Source: Nitrososphaerota archaeon (GTDB taxonomy: Archaea; Thermoproteota; Nitrososphaeria; Nitrososphaerales; Nitrosopumilaceae). Taken from it: 64,000 nt of DNA. A program made the translations under genes and the position numbers. Every line of letters begins with the position of its first letter. Within the stretch, counting starts at the first letter, position 1. The stretch is taken from positions 1 through 64,000 of the forward strand of contig JAGWGB010000003.1 in NCBI GenBank assembly GCA_028867595.1, in the 5' to 3' direction. The notes below the pieces were generated by a model, which worked only from the letters and a program-made list of their open reading frames with translations, was not told where the DNA came from and searched no databases. Positions 34,647 to 43,501 of this stretch are shown here, piece after piece.

Positions 34647-35780
34647 TTATCTGTCTGCCTCCACTGGCCAATAATTAAGGCTCCAATAAACAGCAGGCAT
34701 GTTGCCTAGCAACTCGCCTTTTAGCAAATAGGGCATACAAATTAGATTTCTAAAGGAACCAACACTAATCTTGACTCGATATGGTTCTGGTCTATTGTTA
34801 GATACAATATAATATCCAAGTGCTCCTCTTCCAGATTCAACTCTTTTGTATACCTCATCATTGCCGCCTTTAGGATTAGGTTTTAGTTTTGTACGTACAG
34901 AGCCCGATTTTGGCATCTTTCTTATCGCATCTCGGATTATCCTGCAGCTTTCAAACATTTCGAGATATGGAACATAAGAGCGTGCATATGAATCACCTTC
35001 TTTCATTACAACAGGTTCAAAATCCAAGTTTTCGTAGACATCATATGGTTCCTTTTTTCGGATGTCAAAGTTTACACCTGAAGCTCTTAGAACGGAACCA
35101 GTAGTGCCAAGTCGTATTGCGTCAGTCCTTGACAGTATTCCAGTCCCTTCAGTTCTGCTTATCAGAATCGGGTTTTTGTAGAATACGGCCTGGTATTCTT
35201 TTAGTCTTTTTTCAAAATAATCTACTTGTCTGAGACATCTTTCCTCAAAGTTAGCTGGTAAATCATTTCGTACTCCACCTGGTACAAGATATGCGTGAGT
35301 TACTCGTGCACCAGACATTGCCTCCAAAAGATCAATGAATAACTCACGATCTCCAGCTGGCCACATAAACATGGTAGAGTGACCTAGAAAGATACCATAG
35401 ATTGCAAGCCAGTAAAGTATGTAGATGCATCTGTTTAGTTCAGCTGCTATTACTCGAATGTATTTTGCTCTTTCCGGTACTTCAATTCCCAGTAACTCTT
35501 CTACTGCAAGACAGTATGGATAAAGTATGTTTGATGAATCGTGGATAACAGGCCTCTCAAGATGAGGAATGTTTTGAATATAATTTCGATACTCTGCCAT
35601 TTTTTCTTCGCCACGATGTACATAACCTGGATCAGGATCACATGAAACAATGTAATCTCCATCCACTTTTATGATCAGTCTCATATGGCCTGACCCTGGA
35701 TGTTGCGGTCCAACGTTAAGCGTCATTATCCTATCATCGATATTTTCAAGTTGAATTCCTGGAGGTAGTTGTGTTGTCAT
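34647..35780 (-). CDS. nuoD: Complex I subunit D
   Basis: This is the 49-kDa subunit of the quinone site at 377 residues: LNVGPQHPGSGHMRLIIKVDGD (His-Pro, about 21-42), GYVHRGEEKMAEYRNY (about 53-68). The C-terminal region ends at VYWSLNYWPVEADR, the conserved D-R end. It is not fused to NuoC. It abuts nuoH. Confidence 0.96.
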   Translation of the reverse strand: MTTQLPPGIQLENIDDRIMTLNVGPQHPGSGHMRLIIKVDGDYIVSCDPDPGYVHRGEEKMAEYRNYIQNIPHLERPVIHDSSNILYPYCLAVEELLGIEVPERAKYIRVIAAELNRCIYILYWLAIYGIFLGHSTMFMWPAGDRELFIDLLEAMSGARVTHAYLVPGGVRNDLPANFEERCLRQVDYFEKRLKEYQAVFYKNPILISRTEGTGILSRTDAIRLGTTGSVLRASGVNFDIRKKEPYDVYENLDFEPVVMKEGDSYARSYVPYLEMFESCRIIRDAIRKMPKSGSVRTKLKPNPKGGNDEVYKRVESGRGALGYYIVSNNRPEPYRVKISVGSFRNLICMPYLLKGELLGNMPAVYWSLNYWPVEADR

Positions 35781-35782
35781 TT

Positions 35783-36427
35783 TTATCTACCCTTTATCTT
35801 GAAATCCTTTCTAAATGGTGGAATGTCTGCCCAGTCTTCTGGCAAAAGCAGTCTTCTATTATCTGGATGGCCTTCAAAGTATACACCAAACATTTCAAAA
35901 CATTCTCTTTCGTGAAATTCGACGCTATAAAAAACCTCTCGCAGTGATGTCATTCTTGAGCTGTCTTTGCCGGGAGTAGGAATTTCTTCACGCGGTACTC
36001 GTGTTGCAAGTGTTAGGACTTGATTGGCAAGTTTTTCGTCAGTGTAAGAACCTAAATGATATACTACTTCAATTTCTTTCGAGTCCGGATAATCTACACC
36101 AGAAACAGATTCAGCATGATCATATCCCAATTCATCTCGAATAAAGTGAGCAACATCTAAGATGTCTTCTTTTTTTGTTGAAACTCGGATTCTGCCATTA
36201 CGTACATAATCTACAGTTACTTTTGAGCTAAATTTTGAAGCGATTTTGTCAGAAATTGATTTTTCAAACTGAGGAATGGGTTTTGGTTTGACTGGAGCAT
36301 CGGGAGAGAAATCAATACCTTTTTCTTCATAAAATTTTTTGGCCTCGTCTTTTGATAAAGACTTTACATCTTCAGAAGACTCGGCAGTCCCACTGGGTTG
36401 CCCATCCTTTTCATTTTCTGAGCTCAT
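35783..36427 (-). CDS. nuoC: Complex I subunit C
   Basis: The 214-residue subunit has the 30-kDa signature RECFEMFGVYFEGHPDNRRLLLPEDW (about 173-198) near the C-terminus. The first 50 residues are acidic and Ser/Lys-rich, an N-terminal extension that looks disordered. It lies between nuoB and nuoD with gaps of 2 bases. Confidence 0.95.
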   Translation of the reverse strand: MSSENEKDGQPSGTAESSEDVKSLSKDEAKKFYEEKGIDFSPDAPVKPKPIPQFEKSISDKIASKFSSKVTVDYVRNGRIRVSTKKEDILDVAHFIRDELGYDHAESVSGVDYPDSKEIEVVYHLGSYTDEKLANQVLTLATRVPREEIPTPGKDSSRMTSLREVFYSVEFHERECFEMFGVYFEGHPDNRRLLLPEDWADIPPFRKDFKIKGR

Positions 36428-36429
36428 TA

Positions 36430-36957
36430 TTATGCGCCTTTCATCCGTTTAATTTTTTCTTGAAGTAGCATACAACCTTGTATTAGAGTTTCAGGTCTAG
36501 GAGGACAACCTGGAACATAGATATCAACTGGAAGAACTCCATCAATACCAGGAAGTACATTGTATGAATCAAAATACAGTCCCCCTGTGATTGCACATGC
36601 TCCCATAGCTATTACATACTTGGGATCTGGCATTTGATCATATACCATTCTTAATCTAGGTGCCATTTTTCTAGTAATAGTGCCCATTACAACAATGAGG
36701 TCACATTGCCTGAGAGAACCAAATGCCTCTATAATTCCAAATCTTTCAACATCATATCTAGGACTTGACGCAGCTCCGAATTCTACACTACAACACGCAG
36801 TTTCAAGGTGCACTGGCCACAAAGACCAAATTCGGCCCCAATTTATGGCATAATCAAGAGGCTTTCCAACTGCTCTTACAAGTATATCGCCTAATTTTCC
36901 AACTAGAACGTTTGTAGCATGCGGCGCAGTTTCCTGATTAAAGAATTCTTTTAGCAA
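36430..36957 (-). CDS. nuoB: Complex I subunit B (N2 cluster)
   Basis: The 175-residue subunit has the cluster N2 cysteines in ETACCS (C55, C56), MGACAI (C121) and VPGCPPRPE (C151). N2 is the last Fe-S centre before quinone. It is full length with an N-terminal amphipathic segment. A 43-base gap separates it from nuoA. Confidence 0.97.
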   Translation of the reverse strand: MLKEFFNQETAPHATNVLVGKLGDILVRAVGKPLDYAINWGRIWSLWPVHLETACCSVEFGAASSPRYDVERFGIIEAFGSLRQCDLIVVMGTITRKMAPRLRMVYDQMPDPKYVIAMGACAITGGLYFDSYNVLPGIDGVLPVDIYVPGCPPRPETLIQGCMLLQEKIKRMKGA

Positions 36958-37000
36958 TACTCTTCCCTACTTCGGAGTCTTTCAATATTTGATTTAAAAG

Positions 37001-37417
37001 TTACCAAATGTTTTTCCTCCCTGCTTGATAGAGAGCGTAGGCAAAAGCTGCAAACATTACACCTAGAAAAGCAATAATTGGTAAAGTCGCCTCTTTTGGC
37101 AAACCTAGTATGCTACTACCCCACGCATACAAGAAAATAGACATCACATCGAACACAACAAACATCAAAACATAGGAATAATATTGCATCATGAAATGAG
37201 TACGGCCTTCTTCTTTTGGGACTTGGCCTGATTCCATAGGAAGGAATTTCACGGGACTGCTGGTTCTTTTAGGTGCAATCATTCTAGAAAGAATCAGTGC
37301 AGGCCCTGTTGCTACAACTGCAAATCCGAACATTAGTAAAACTGGACTAAAACTACTTGCAACTTCTCCTACCAAAGTAGCTAACAAGCCAATCGGAGAG
37401 TATAAAAATCTATGCAC
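37001..37417 (-). CDS. nuoA: Complex I subunit A
   Basis: The 138-residue subunit has three membrane helices and the acidic FLPMESGQVP segment (about 58-67) matching the conserved Y-E-S/C-G loop, then FVVFDVMSIFLYAW. It is the first gene of the eleven-gene operon; a TATA-like TTAAAATAATG lies at about 37431-37441. No nuoE, F or G accompanies the operon. Confidence 0.92.
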   Translation of the reverse strand: MHRFLYSPIGLLATLVGEVASSFSPVLLMFGFAVVATGPALILSRMIAPKRTSSPVKFLPMESGQVPKEEGRTHFMMQYYSYVLMFVVFDVMSIFLYAWGSSILGLPKEATLPIIAFLGVMFAAFAYALYQAGRKNIW

Positions 37418-37471
37418 ATTATGCGATCATTATTTTAATTTGAAAGGAATTTTTCATCAATTTTCTACAAG

Positions 37472-37491
37472 TTAATGAAAATCTTCATTAA
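37472..37491. promoter_or_regulatory. 20-bp inverted repeat between nuoA and the peroxiredoxin gene
   Basis: TTAATGAA-AATC-TTCATTAA is a perfect 8-bp inverted repeat with a 4-base centre in the 161-base divergent intergenic region. It lies upstream of both the nuoA TATA (about 37435) and the peroxiredoxin TATA (GATATATGA, about 37549-37557), so it could be an activator or repressor site. AT-rich content makes chance occurrence less negligible. Confidence 0.35.
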
Positions 37492-37578
37492 TTAATCAGA
37501 TTAAAATTTCTAAAAAATTAAACAACCATCTATCTTCTTGAAAAATGATTGATATATGACTAGAATCAAACTCTTCCC

Positions 37579-38049
37579 ATGGTAAACGTTGGAGACAAAG
37601 CACCATCTTTTACCTTGGTAGACACGGATCTGAAAATGCGAAGTTTAGATGACTTTAAGGGAAAGAAAGTAGTTCTTTCTTTTTTTGTTGCAGCAAGTTC
37701 TCCAGTATGCACAAAGGAAATGTGTACCTTTAGAGATAGTTGGGGAGAGATCTCAAAACTTGGTGCCCAAGTGATAGGCATAAGTAATGACGGTCCGTTT
37801 GCAAACAAAGCGTTTGCAGAAGCGAATCATCTCAATTTTCCTGTGCTTGGAGATTATAAGAGTCAGACAATTCGCGATTATGGAGTACTCATGCCAGACC
37901 TTCTACATGTCAAAGGATACGATGCAGCAAAGCGTTCTGTGTTCATTGTAGATGAAAAAGGCACCATAGCATACAAATGGGTTTCTGACAACCCCTTGAT
38001 TGAGCCAAACTACCAAGAGATAAGCGACTTTCTGAAGAAAGGAAAATAA
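37579..38049 (+). CDS. Peroxiredoxin (AhpC/TSA family)
   Basis: The thioredoxin-like fold at 156 residues has the peroxidatic motif ASSPVCTKEMCTFRD (Cys about 44, second Cys about 49) and VIGISNDGPF. It reduces hydrogen or organic peroxides. The usual PxxxTxxC Pro/Thr are shifted (here AASSPVC), so the active-site loop is somewhat atypical. The ATG is leaderless behind GATATATGAC. Confidence 0.88.
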   Translation: MVNVGDKAPSFTLVDTDLKMRSLDDFKGKKVVLSFFVAASSPVCTKEMCTFRDSWGEISKLGAQVIGISNDGPFANKAFAEANHLNFPVLGDYKSQTIRDYGVLMPDLLHVKGYDAAKRSVFIVDEKGTIAYKWVSDNPLIEPNYQEISDFLKKGK

Positions 38050-38087
38050 TTTTTCCTAAACTTTATTTTATAATTTTTAAATATACA

Positions 38088-38600
38088 CTATTCTATTTCT
38101 GCAAGAACATCGTTTTTTGCAACTGATGCACCTTGCTTTATTTTTAGAGATTTGACTACACCGTCTTTATGCGATTTAATTGATACCTGCATCTTCATGG
38201 ATTCCAAGACACACACTACATCGCCTTTCTTGACATTATCTCCTTGTGATACATTTATTGAAACAACTCTTCCAGGAATTTGGCTTTTCAAATTAATTTG
38301 TGAGTCAGTGGCAGACTCCATGCCAGAGTTTTTGTAAACGATTTTGTCCAAGTCGGGACGCTTGTTAAAGGTCAGCTTGACACCGTCTATTACTACAGTA
38401 ATCTTCGAGGTGCTAGTTTCCAAGTATTTTGCGATATGAAATGAGTTATCCAGCATGAACTCGATTTTTTCGTGACTGATGTTCAGCATCTTTAGGTTTC
38501 GCTCATGATTCTTTATTTTTATAACAAATTCATTGTTTCCAAGAGATTTGACTATTGCTCCATCTAATGTTTCGTCAGTGTTTTCAAGTTTAAATTTCAT
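38088..38600 (-). CDS. Biotin carboxyl carrier protein of acyl-CoA carboxylase
   Basis: The C-terminal biotinyl domain has ESMKMQ with the biotinylated Lys at 136, about 34 residues from the end as expected. The N-terminal 95 residues form the linker/BT-like region. It is the third gene of the carboxylase set (carboxyltransferase, biotin carboxylase, carrier). In thaumarchaea this enzyme carboxylates both acetyl-CoA and propionyl-CoA in the 3HP/4HB cycle. Confidence 0.93.
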   Translation of the reverse strand: MKFKLENTDETLDGAIVKSLGNNEFVIKIKNHERNLKMLNISHEKIEFMLDNSFHIAKYLETSTSKITVVIDGVKLTFNKRPDLDKIVYKNSGMESATDSQINLKSQIPGRVVSINVSQGDNVKKGDVVCVLESMKMQVSIKSHKDGVVKSLKIKQGASVAKNDVLAEIE

Positions 38601-38602
38601 TT

Positions 38603-40096
38603 TTAATTCCTATCTAGCTGTGCTTTCCAGCGAAGATGTTGTTCTTTGTGAGCCCTTATTCTAGTTTTGAGAAATTCAGAATGCATCAAGGTAGCAGCCA
38701 ATGCTGCATCAGACTTTTGGGATGCCTCTTTCTTCAGATCATCGCGTAATCTATCAAGAATCTTGAATCTGTCAAGGAAATCAGTGGATAAATCCCCTGA
38801 AATGAATTCTTTAGTATCAAGTATAGTTCTGTAAAGAGGGATTGCAGTTTCTACTCCCTCTATGTAAAAGTCTGCAAGCGAAATTTGCATTCTTTGTCTT
38901 GCTTCTTCAAAGTTTTGTCCCCATGTGATGAGTTTTCCCATCAGTGAGTCATAGTATGGAGAGACGCTACAGCCTGGATATAGATAAGTGTCAACTCTAA
39001 CACCAGGTCCTGATGGTATGTTTACATCATAAATTCTTCCCGTGGATGGGGCAAAGTCAAGAAATGTGTCTTCTGCATTTATTCTGCACTCTATTGCGCA
39101 ACCATTTACTTTGAGATCTTTTTGTTTGAATGGTATTTCTTTTCCATTAGCAATGTCGATTTGTAATTTTACAAGGTCAAGTCCAGAAACAAATTCAGTT
39201 ACAGGATGCTCTACTTGCAATCTGGCATTAATTTCAATAAAGTAAAAAGTACCATCATCTAACCTAAGAAATTCTGCAGTACCAGCGTTGTGGTAATCTA
39301 CAGCAATGGCAGCATTTACTGCTAGTTGACCTATTTCATCACGAGTTTTTTGATCAACTACTGGCGATGGAGACATTTCAATTAATTTTTGATGACGTCT
39401 TTGAATAGAGCATTCTCTTTCAAAGATGTGTACTGCATTCCCATGTTTGTCTCTTGCTAGCTGAAATTCAATATGTCGTATTTTTGGCAAGAACTTTTCA
39501 ACAAAGAGTGCTGATTTTCCAAATGCGGCCTTTGATTCTCCTGACGCAAGTTCAAATGCTTGTTTTAATTCCTTTTCATTATGTACAAGTCTAATTCCTC
39601 TTCCACCACCACCAAATACTGATTTTAATAAAACAGGATATCCGATGTTGTTGGCTATGTCAAGCGCTTTCTCTACTTCTTCAACTATTCCAGGACTACC
39701 TGGAACAGTGGGCACTTTGGCTTTTGCCATTGCAGACTTGCATAACATCTTGTCACCGCAAAGTCTCATTGATTTTCCAGAAGGACCTATAAAGTTGAGT
39801 TTCTTCTTTTCACAGAGATCAGCAAAGTCAGCGTTTTCTGAAAGAAAACCATATCCAGGATGAATCGCGTCAGCACCAGAGTTTAATGCTGCTTCTGCGA
39901 TAGTTTCCATGTTCAAGTAGCTTTGTGAAGGAGAAGGAGGACCAATATGATATGATTCTGAAGCCATCTTGACATGTTTTGAATTTACATCTTCATCAGA
40001 ATAGACTGCTACTGATTTTATTCCTAATGCATTACATGTCTTTATTACACGAATGGCAATTTCTCCTCTATTTGCGATAAGAATTTTTTCTATCAT
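38603..40096 (-). CDS. Biotin carboxylase subunit of acetyl/propionyl-CoA carboxylase
   Basis: It starts IEKILIANRGEIAIRVI, the family N-terminus. The ATP-grasp core has the glycine loop FGGGGRGIRLV (about 164-174), ERECSIQRRHQK (about 226-237) and EINARLQVEHPVTE (about 286-299), which bind ATP, bicarbonate and biotin. At 497 residues it is a stand-alone carboxylase. It abuts the carrier-protein gene (2 bases) and follows the carboxyltransferase by 6. Confidence 0.95.
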   Translation of the reverse strand: MIEKILIANRGEIAIRVIKTCNALGIKSVAVYSDEDVNSKHVKMASESYHIGPPSPSQSYLNMETIAEAALNSGADAIHPGYGFLSENADFADLCEKKKLNFIGPSGKSMRLCGDKMLCKSAMAKAKVPTVPGSPGIVEEVEKALDIANNIGYPVLLKSVFGGGGRGIRLVHNEKELKQAFELASGESKAAFGKSALFVEKFLPKIRHIEFQLARDKHGNAVHIFERECSIQRRHQKLIEMSPSPVVDQKTRDEIGQLAVNAAIAVDYHNAGTAEFLRLDDGTFYFIEINARLQVEHPVTEFVSGLDLVKLQIDIANGKEIPFKQKDLKVNGCAIECRINAEDTFLDFAPSTGRIYDVNIPSGPGVRVDTYLYPGCSVSPYYDSLMGKLITWGQNFEEARQRMQISLADFYIEGVETAIPLYRTILDTKEFISGDLSTDFLDRFKILDRLRDDLKKEASQKSDAALAATLMHSEFLKTRIRAHKEQHLRWKAQLDRN

Positions 40097-40102
40097 ATTC
40101 GA

Positions 40103-41650
40103 TCAGAGGTTTATGTTCCCATGTTTGCGTGGAATTCTTCGTTCCCTTTTATTTGCAAGTCCTTCCAAGGCTCTAATGATTGCAGGTCTTGTTTCGGCTG
40201 GATCGATGACTGTATCAACAGTACCGTAAGAAGCAGCCACATACGGATTTGCAAACTTTTCAGTAAAATTATCAACAAGTTGTTTTTTCAAAGCTGCGGG
40301 ATCTTTCGCAGTCTCAATTTCTTTTCTGTTCATTATCCTCACAGCTGCTTCTGAACCTAATACTGCAATTTGTGCAGTTGGCCACGCATAATTCATGTCT
40401 GTACCCAAGTTTTTGCTGCCCATTGCAATGTAAGCGCCTCCATATGCTTTTCCGATTATAATGGTGATTTTAGGTACAGTAGCTTCACAATATGCATACA
40501 AAAGTTTGCTTCCATGTCTGATTATTCCACCATGTTCTTGCTGTGTTCCAGGCATGTATCCAGGAGTATCAACTAGTGTAAGAATTGGAATGTTGTAGCA
40601 ATCACAAAATCTGACAAATCTTGATGCTTTATTTGATGAATCAATATCAAGTGCGCCTGCCAACACCATAGGTTGATTTGCAACAATTCCTACAGTCCGA
40701 CCGTGAAATCTACCAAAACCTACAATAACATTTGACGCAAATAATTCATGAATCTCAAAGAATTGATGATTGTCAACAATTGAATGTATGATTTCTTTCA
40801 TGTCATATGGCTGCAATGGATTTTCCGGAACTATGTTTATCAAATTATTATCAAGTCGGTTCGGATCATCACCTGTATCTACTACAGGTGGCTCTTCGGT
40901 ACTATTTTGTGGTATGTATGACAATAGTGATTTGACAATGTCCATGCAATGATATTCATTCTTGGCAACAAAATGTGAAACTCCACTAATTTTTCCATGA
41001 GACATGGCACCTCCAAGCTCGTCAAACGAGACTTCTTCTCCAAGAACAGTTTTGACAACCTCAGGTCCAGTTACAAACATGGTTGCAAGTTTGTCTACCA
41101 TTATAACAAAATCGGTCATGGCAGGAGAATAAACTGCACCTCCAGCAGACGGTCCTATACTACAAGTAATTTGTGGCACTACACCAGAAGCAAGTTGGTT
41201 ATGATAGAATATGCTAGCAAAACCGTCAAGACTTAGTATGCCTTCCTGAATTCTAGCTCCACCTGAATCTGCTATTCCGATTATTGGGCACCCTACACGA
41301 GTTGCATGTTCCATAACTTTTGTTATTTTTTTAGCTCCCATTTCACTTAGTGTACCACCAAGAACTGTGAAATCATAAGCAAAAAGGAATACTTTGCGAC
41401 CATTTATTGTTCCATAACCAGTTACCACGCCATCTCCAAAAAATTTCTTATTTTGCATATCAAATTCATAGTAATGGTGTGTCACAAGAGCATCTATCTC
41501 GGTAAAACTACCTTCATCAAGTAAAAGATCAATTCTCTCCCTTGCAGTAAGTTTGCCTTTTTCATGTTGAGCAAGAATTCTTTCTTCTCCACCACTCTGA
41601 TCTGCTTGTCGTCTTTTCTGCAGAAAATTTTTTAGTTTTTCAGAGTGCAT
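40103..41650 (-). CDS. Carboxyltransferase subunit of acetyl/propionyl-CoA carboxylase
   Basis: The 515-residue PccB-type crotonase-fold dimer has the oxyanion motifs GGGRIQEG-like DSGGARIQEG (about 127-136) and TIIIGKAYGGAYIAM (about 397-411), and VDTPGYMPGTQQEHGGIIRHGSK. It transfers CO2 from carboxybiotin to acetyl- or propionyl-CoA. A TATA-like AATTAATATAGG (about 41675-41685) is about 30 bases upstream, so the operon has its own promoter. Confidence 0.95.
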   Translation of the reverse strand: MHSEKLKNFLQKRRQADQSGGEERILAQHEKGKLTARERIDLLLDEGSFTEIDALVTHHYYEFDMQNKKFFGDGVVTGYGTINGRKVFLFAYDFTVLGGTLSEMGAKKITKVMEHATRVGCPIIGIADSGGARIQEGILSLDGFASIFYHNQLASGVVPQITCSIGPSAGGAVYSPAMTDFVIMVDKLATMFVTGPEVVKTVLGEEVSFDELGGAMSHGKISGVSHFVAKNEYHCMDIVKSLLSYIPQNSTEEPPVVDTGDDPNRLDNNLINIVPENPLQPYDMKEIIHSIVDNHQFFEIHELFASNVIVGFGRFHGRTVGIVANQPMVLAGALDIDSSNKASRFVRFCDCYNIPILTLVDTPGYMPGTQQEHGGIIRHGSKLLYAYCEATVPKITIIIGKAYGGAYIAMGSKNLGTDMNYAWPTAQIAVLGSEAAVRIMNRKEIETAKDPAALKKQLVDNFTEKFANPYVAASYGTVDTVIDPAETRPAIIRALEGLANKRERRIPRKHGNINL

Positions 41651-41686
41651 GTTTCGAATTAGAAGCGACTACTAACCTATATTAAT

Positions 41687-41959
41687 TTACTCAGGTTTGA
41701 CTTCACGAATACCGTCACGACCACCTTTTGCATTTCTAAAAACATTCATTCCAATGTGGTAATTTTCCCATAGACCCTCCAATACCTGCAATTTTTCAGT
41801 CGCTTCTTGTAAGATCTCATCAGTTGTGTGTGGATCAGATTGTAATTTTCTAACCTTCTCCCGTGTCTCAGCAAGCAAACTCTCAAGTCCTACTTCATAG
41901 TTTGATTCGCCATGAAATGCAGGATCTAGAGGAGCAATCTTTGTGGTCTCGTTAGTCAT
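41687..41959 (-). CDS. Small helical hypothetical protein, 90 aa
   Basis: The 90-residue acidic protein has a likely coiled-coil region (about 25-60, LLAETREKVRKLQ and EILQEATEKLQVLEG) and a C-terminal FRNAKGGRDGIREV segment. No family is recognised. It lies 36 bases upstream of the carboxyltransferase on the same strand and might be cotranscribed, although the carboxyltransferase has its own TATA. Confidence 0.6.
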   Translation of the reverse strand: MTNETTKIAPLDPAFHGESNYEVGLESLLAETREKVRKLQSDPHTTDEILQEATEKLQVLEGLWENYHIGMNVFRNAKGGRDGIREVKPE

Positions 41960-42025
41960 CTACTTCATTCCAGTAGGGGTAAATTTTAACTTTTTACTTT
42001 ACATTTTATAGGAATTAATGAAATA

Positions 42026-42337
42026 TTACAGATTTAACAATGGGTGGTGTTTTGAAATGGCTTTTTGATAGAGTGTAAAGGCCTCTTTTTCCTCATAGCA
42101 TTTTTTACATATGCATAACTGTGAGACTTTATTTCTGTCACAGTCTTCCATGAATTCACATTGTTGGCATCCTGCTTGCCCGCCACAGATTGCGCACTTT
42201 AGTTCCACTACCTCTGCGCATGATTGATGTTTTACTCCTAGTCCTTTTGCCCAAAGGACTATTTCATTTACCTCGATTTTTTTCTTGCAAACTATGCAAG
42301 TTCCAGGAAATTTCATTGGTATGGTGCGCCAGCTCAT
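42026..42337 (-). CDS. Cysteine-rich zinc-ribbon-like protein, 103 aa
   Basis: Several metal-binding pairs are visible: CIVCKKK (about 14-20), HQSC (about 37-40), CAICGG (about 48-53), CQQCEFMEDC (about 57-66) and CICKKC (about 75-80). The first part resembles a PARP-type or treble-clef finger. Its start overlaps the stop of the RFC large subunit gene by 4 bases, so the two are translationally coupled. It may be a clamp-loader or DNA-repair accessory; function unknown. Confidence 0.65.
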   Translation of the reverse strand: MSWRTIPMKFPGTCIVCKKKIEVNEIVLWAKGLGVKHQSCAEVVELKCAICGGQAGCQQCEFMEDCDRNKVSQLCICKKCYEEKEAFTLYQKAISKHHPLLNL

Positions 42338-43494
42338 TTTATCGTGGCCATCTCCTTTTGGATGATTTCATTTTCGGTCTCGTTAAGATCTATTTCCAGC
42401 GATTTATTTTTGATACACATCAAAAAATATGGAAGATAGAAAGTTGCAAAGGTGCTTCGAGAAACATGCATCTTTTTTGCAAGGCTTGCCTCCAGTTCTT
42501 TTATCGCTTTACCATCCCACCTTAGCCTAGTTATAAGAGGCCAGGGGAGATTATATTGCGAGTATCGGACTGAAACGTCTTTTTTGTATAGCCTAACAAG
42601 TATTGAATCCAAGTATCGCAAAAGCCTCCATTGTTGCTCTCGCATTATTTTTCCATATAGCATATCAGCTTCTGATATTACCTCAAGCATTTCCGTCATG
42701 TCTTCATTTGAGAGTGCGCTTGTAATCACGCTTGAATAAAATGCGTTGATCTTTTCCTGAGGATCTATTCGTAGAGAATAGAGTATTGCCATTGCTTCTT
42801 CAGATGACTTGGCTTTGAAGAATGCATTGATTGCAGACTCGATATCTGTTGTTTCAAATGATTTTTCAGTTTGCAGTTCAAATCCAGATACAAGCGCTTG
42901 GGCAGAATTTAGAATTGATCTAATGTCACCTCGTGAATCTAGGACTAGCTTTATCATAGTTCCAATTTTGAGGGAAGCTCCTTCTTTTCTTAAAATTGCT
43001 TCCAAATAGAATCGCAATAGTCTTGGAGGAATGGGTTTCATCCTTATTATTGTCGTAGTTTTCTTGATGTCTTTCATTTTATCAGAACTGTCAGAATTTG
43101 CAGCCAAGATGATTGGAACAGTAGGTTCTTTGAGAATATCTACGAGTGCTCCTACTCCTCCAAAATCAGCTCTACCATGAATTCCATCTACTTCATCTAC
43201 AAAGATCATGATTTTTCCAAGAAGGCCAGTATTTCCTAATACAGGGTTGAGCACCTCTTGTAGGCGCTGCTTATTTCTAACATCACTTGCATTGAGGCTT
43301 ACCAAGTCATATCCAAAGTGTTTTGCGCCAAGCACAGCCATCGTGGTCTTTCCAATACCAGGAGGTCCAACCAGTAAGATTGGTTTTGTTCCTTTGACCC
43401 ATTTGGCAAGCCACTTTACAAATGATTCTTTTGCTTCTTCATTGCCAATCATTTCAAGAAGATTTTTTGGCCTATATTTTTCAGACCACATCAT
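42334..43494 (-). CDS. rfcL: Replication factor C large subunit
   Basis: MWSEKYRPKNLLEMIGN starts the clamp-loader AAA+ domain. Walker A is GPPGIGKTT (43-51), Walker B IMIFVDEVDG (about 94-103), sensor 1 near ILAANSDS, and the RFC C-terminal helical domain follows. It loads PCNA. At 386 residues it is shorter than many archaeal RfcL (often 400-500 with a C-terminal PCNA-binding tail); no clear PIP-box is seen at the end. Confidence 0.92.
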   Translation of the reverse strand: MMWSEKYRPKNLLEMIGNEEAKESFVKWLAKWVKGTKPILLVGPPGIGKTTMAVLGAKHFGYDLVSLNASDVRNKQRLQEVLNPVLGNTGLLGKIMIFVDEVDGIHGRADFGGVGALVDILKEPTVPIILAANSDSSDKMKDIKKTTTIIRMKPIPPRLLRFYLEAILRKEGASLKIGTMIKLVLDSRGDIRSILNSAQALVSGFELQTEKSFETTDIESAINAFFKAKSSEEAMAILYSLRIDPQEKINAFYSSVITSALSNEDMTEMLEVISEADMLYGKIMREQQWRLLRYLDSILVRLYKKDVSVRYSQYNLPWPLITRLRWDGKAIKELEASLAKKMHVSRSTFATFYLPYFLMCIKNKSLEIDLNETENEIIQKEMATIK

Positions 43495-43501
43495 TTTAAC
43501 A

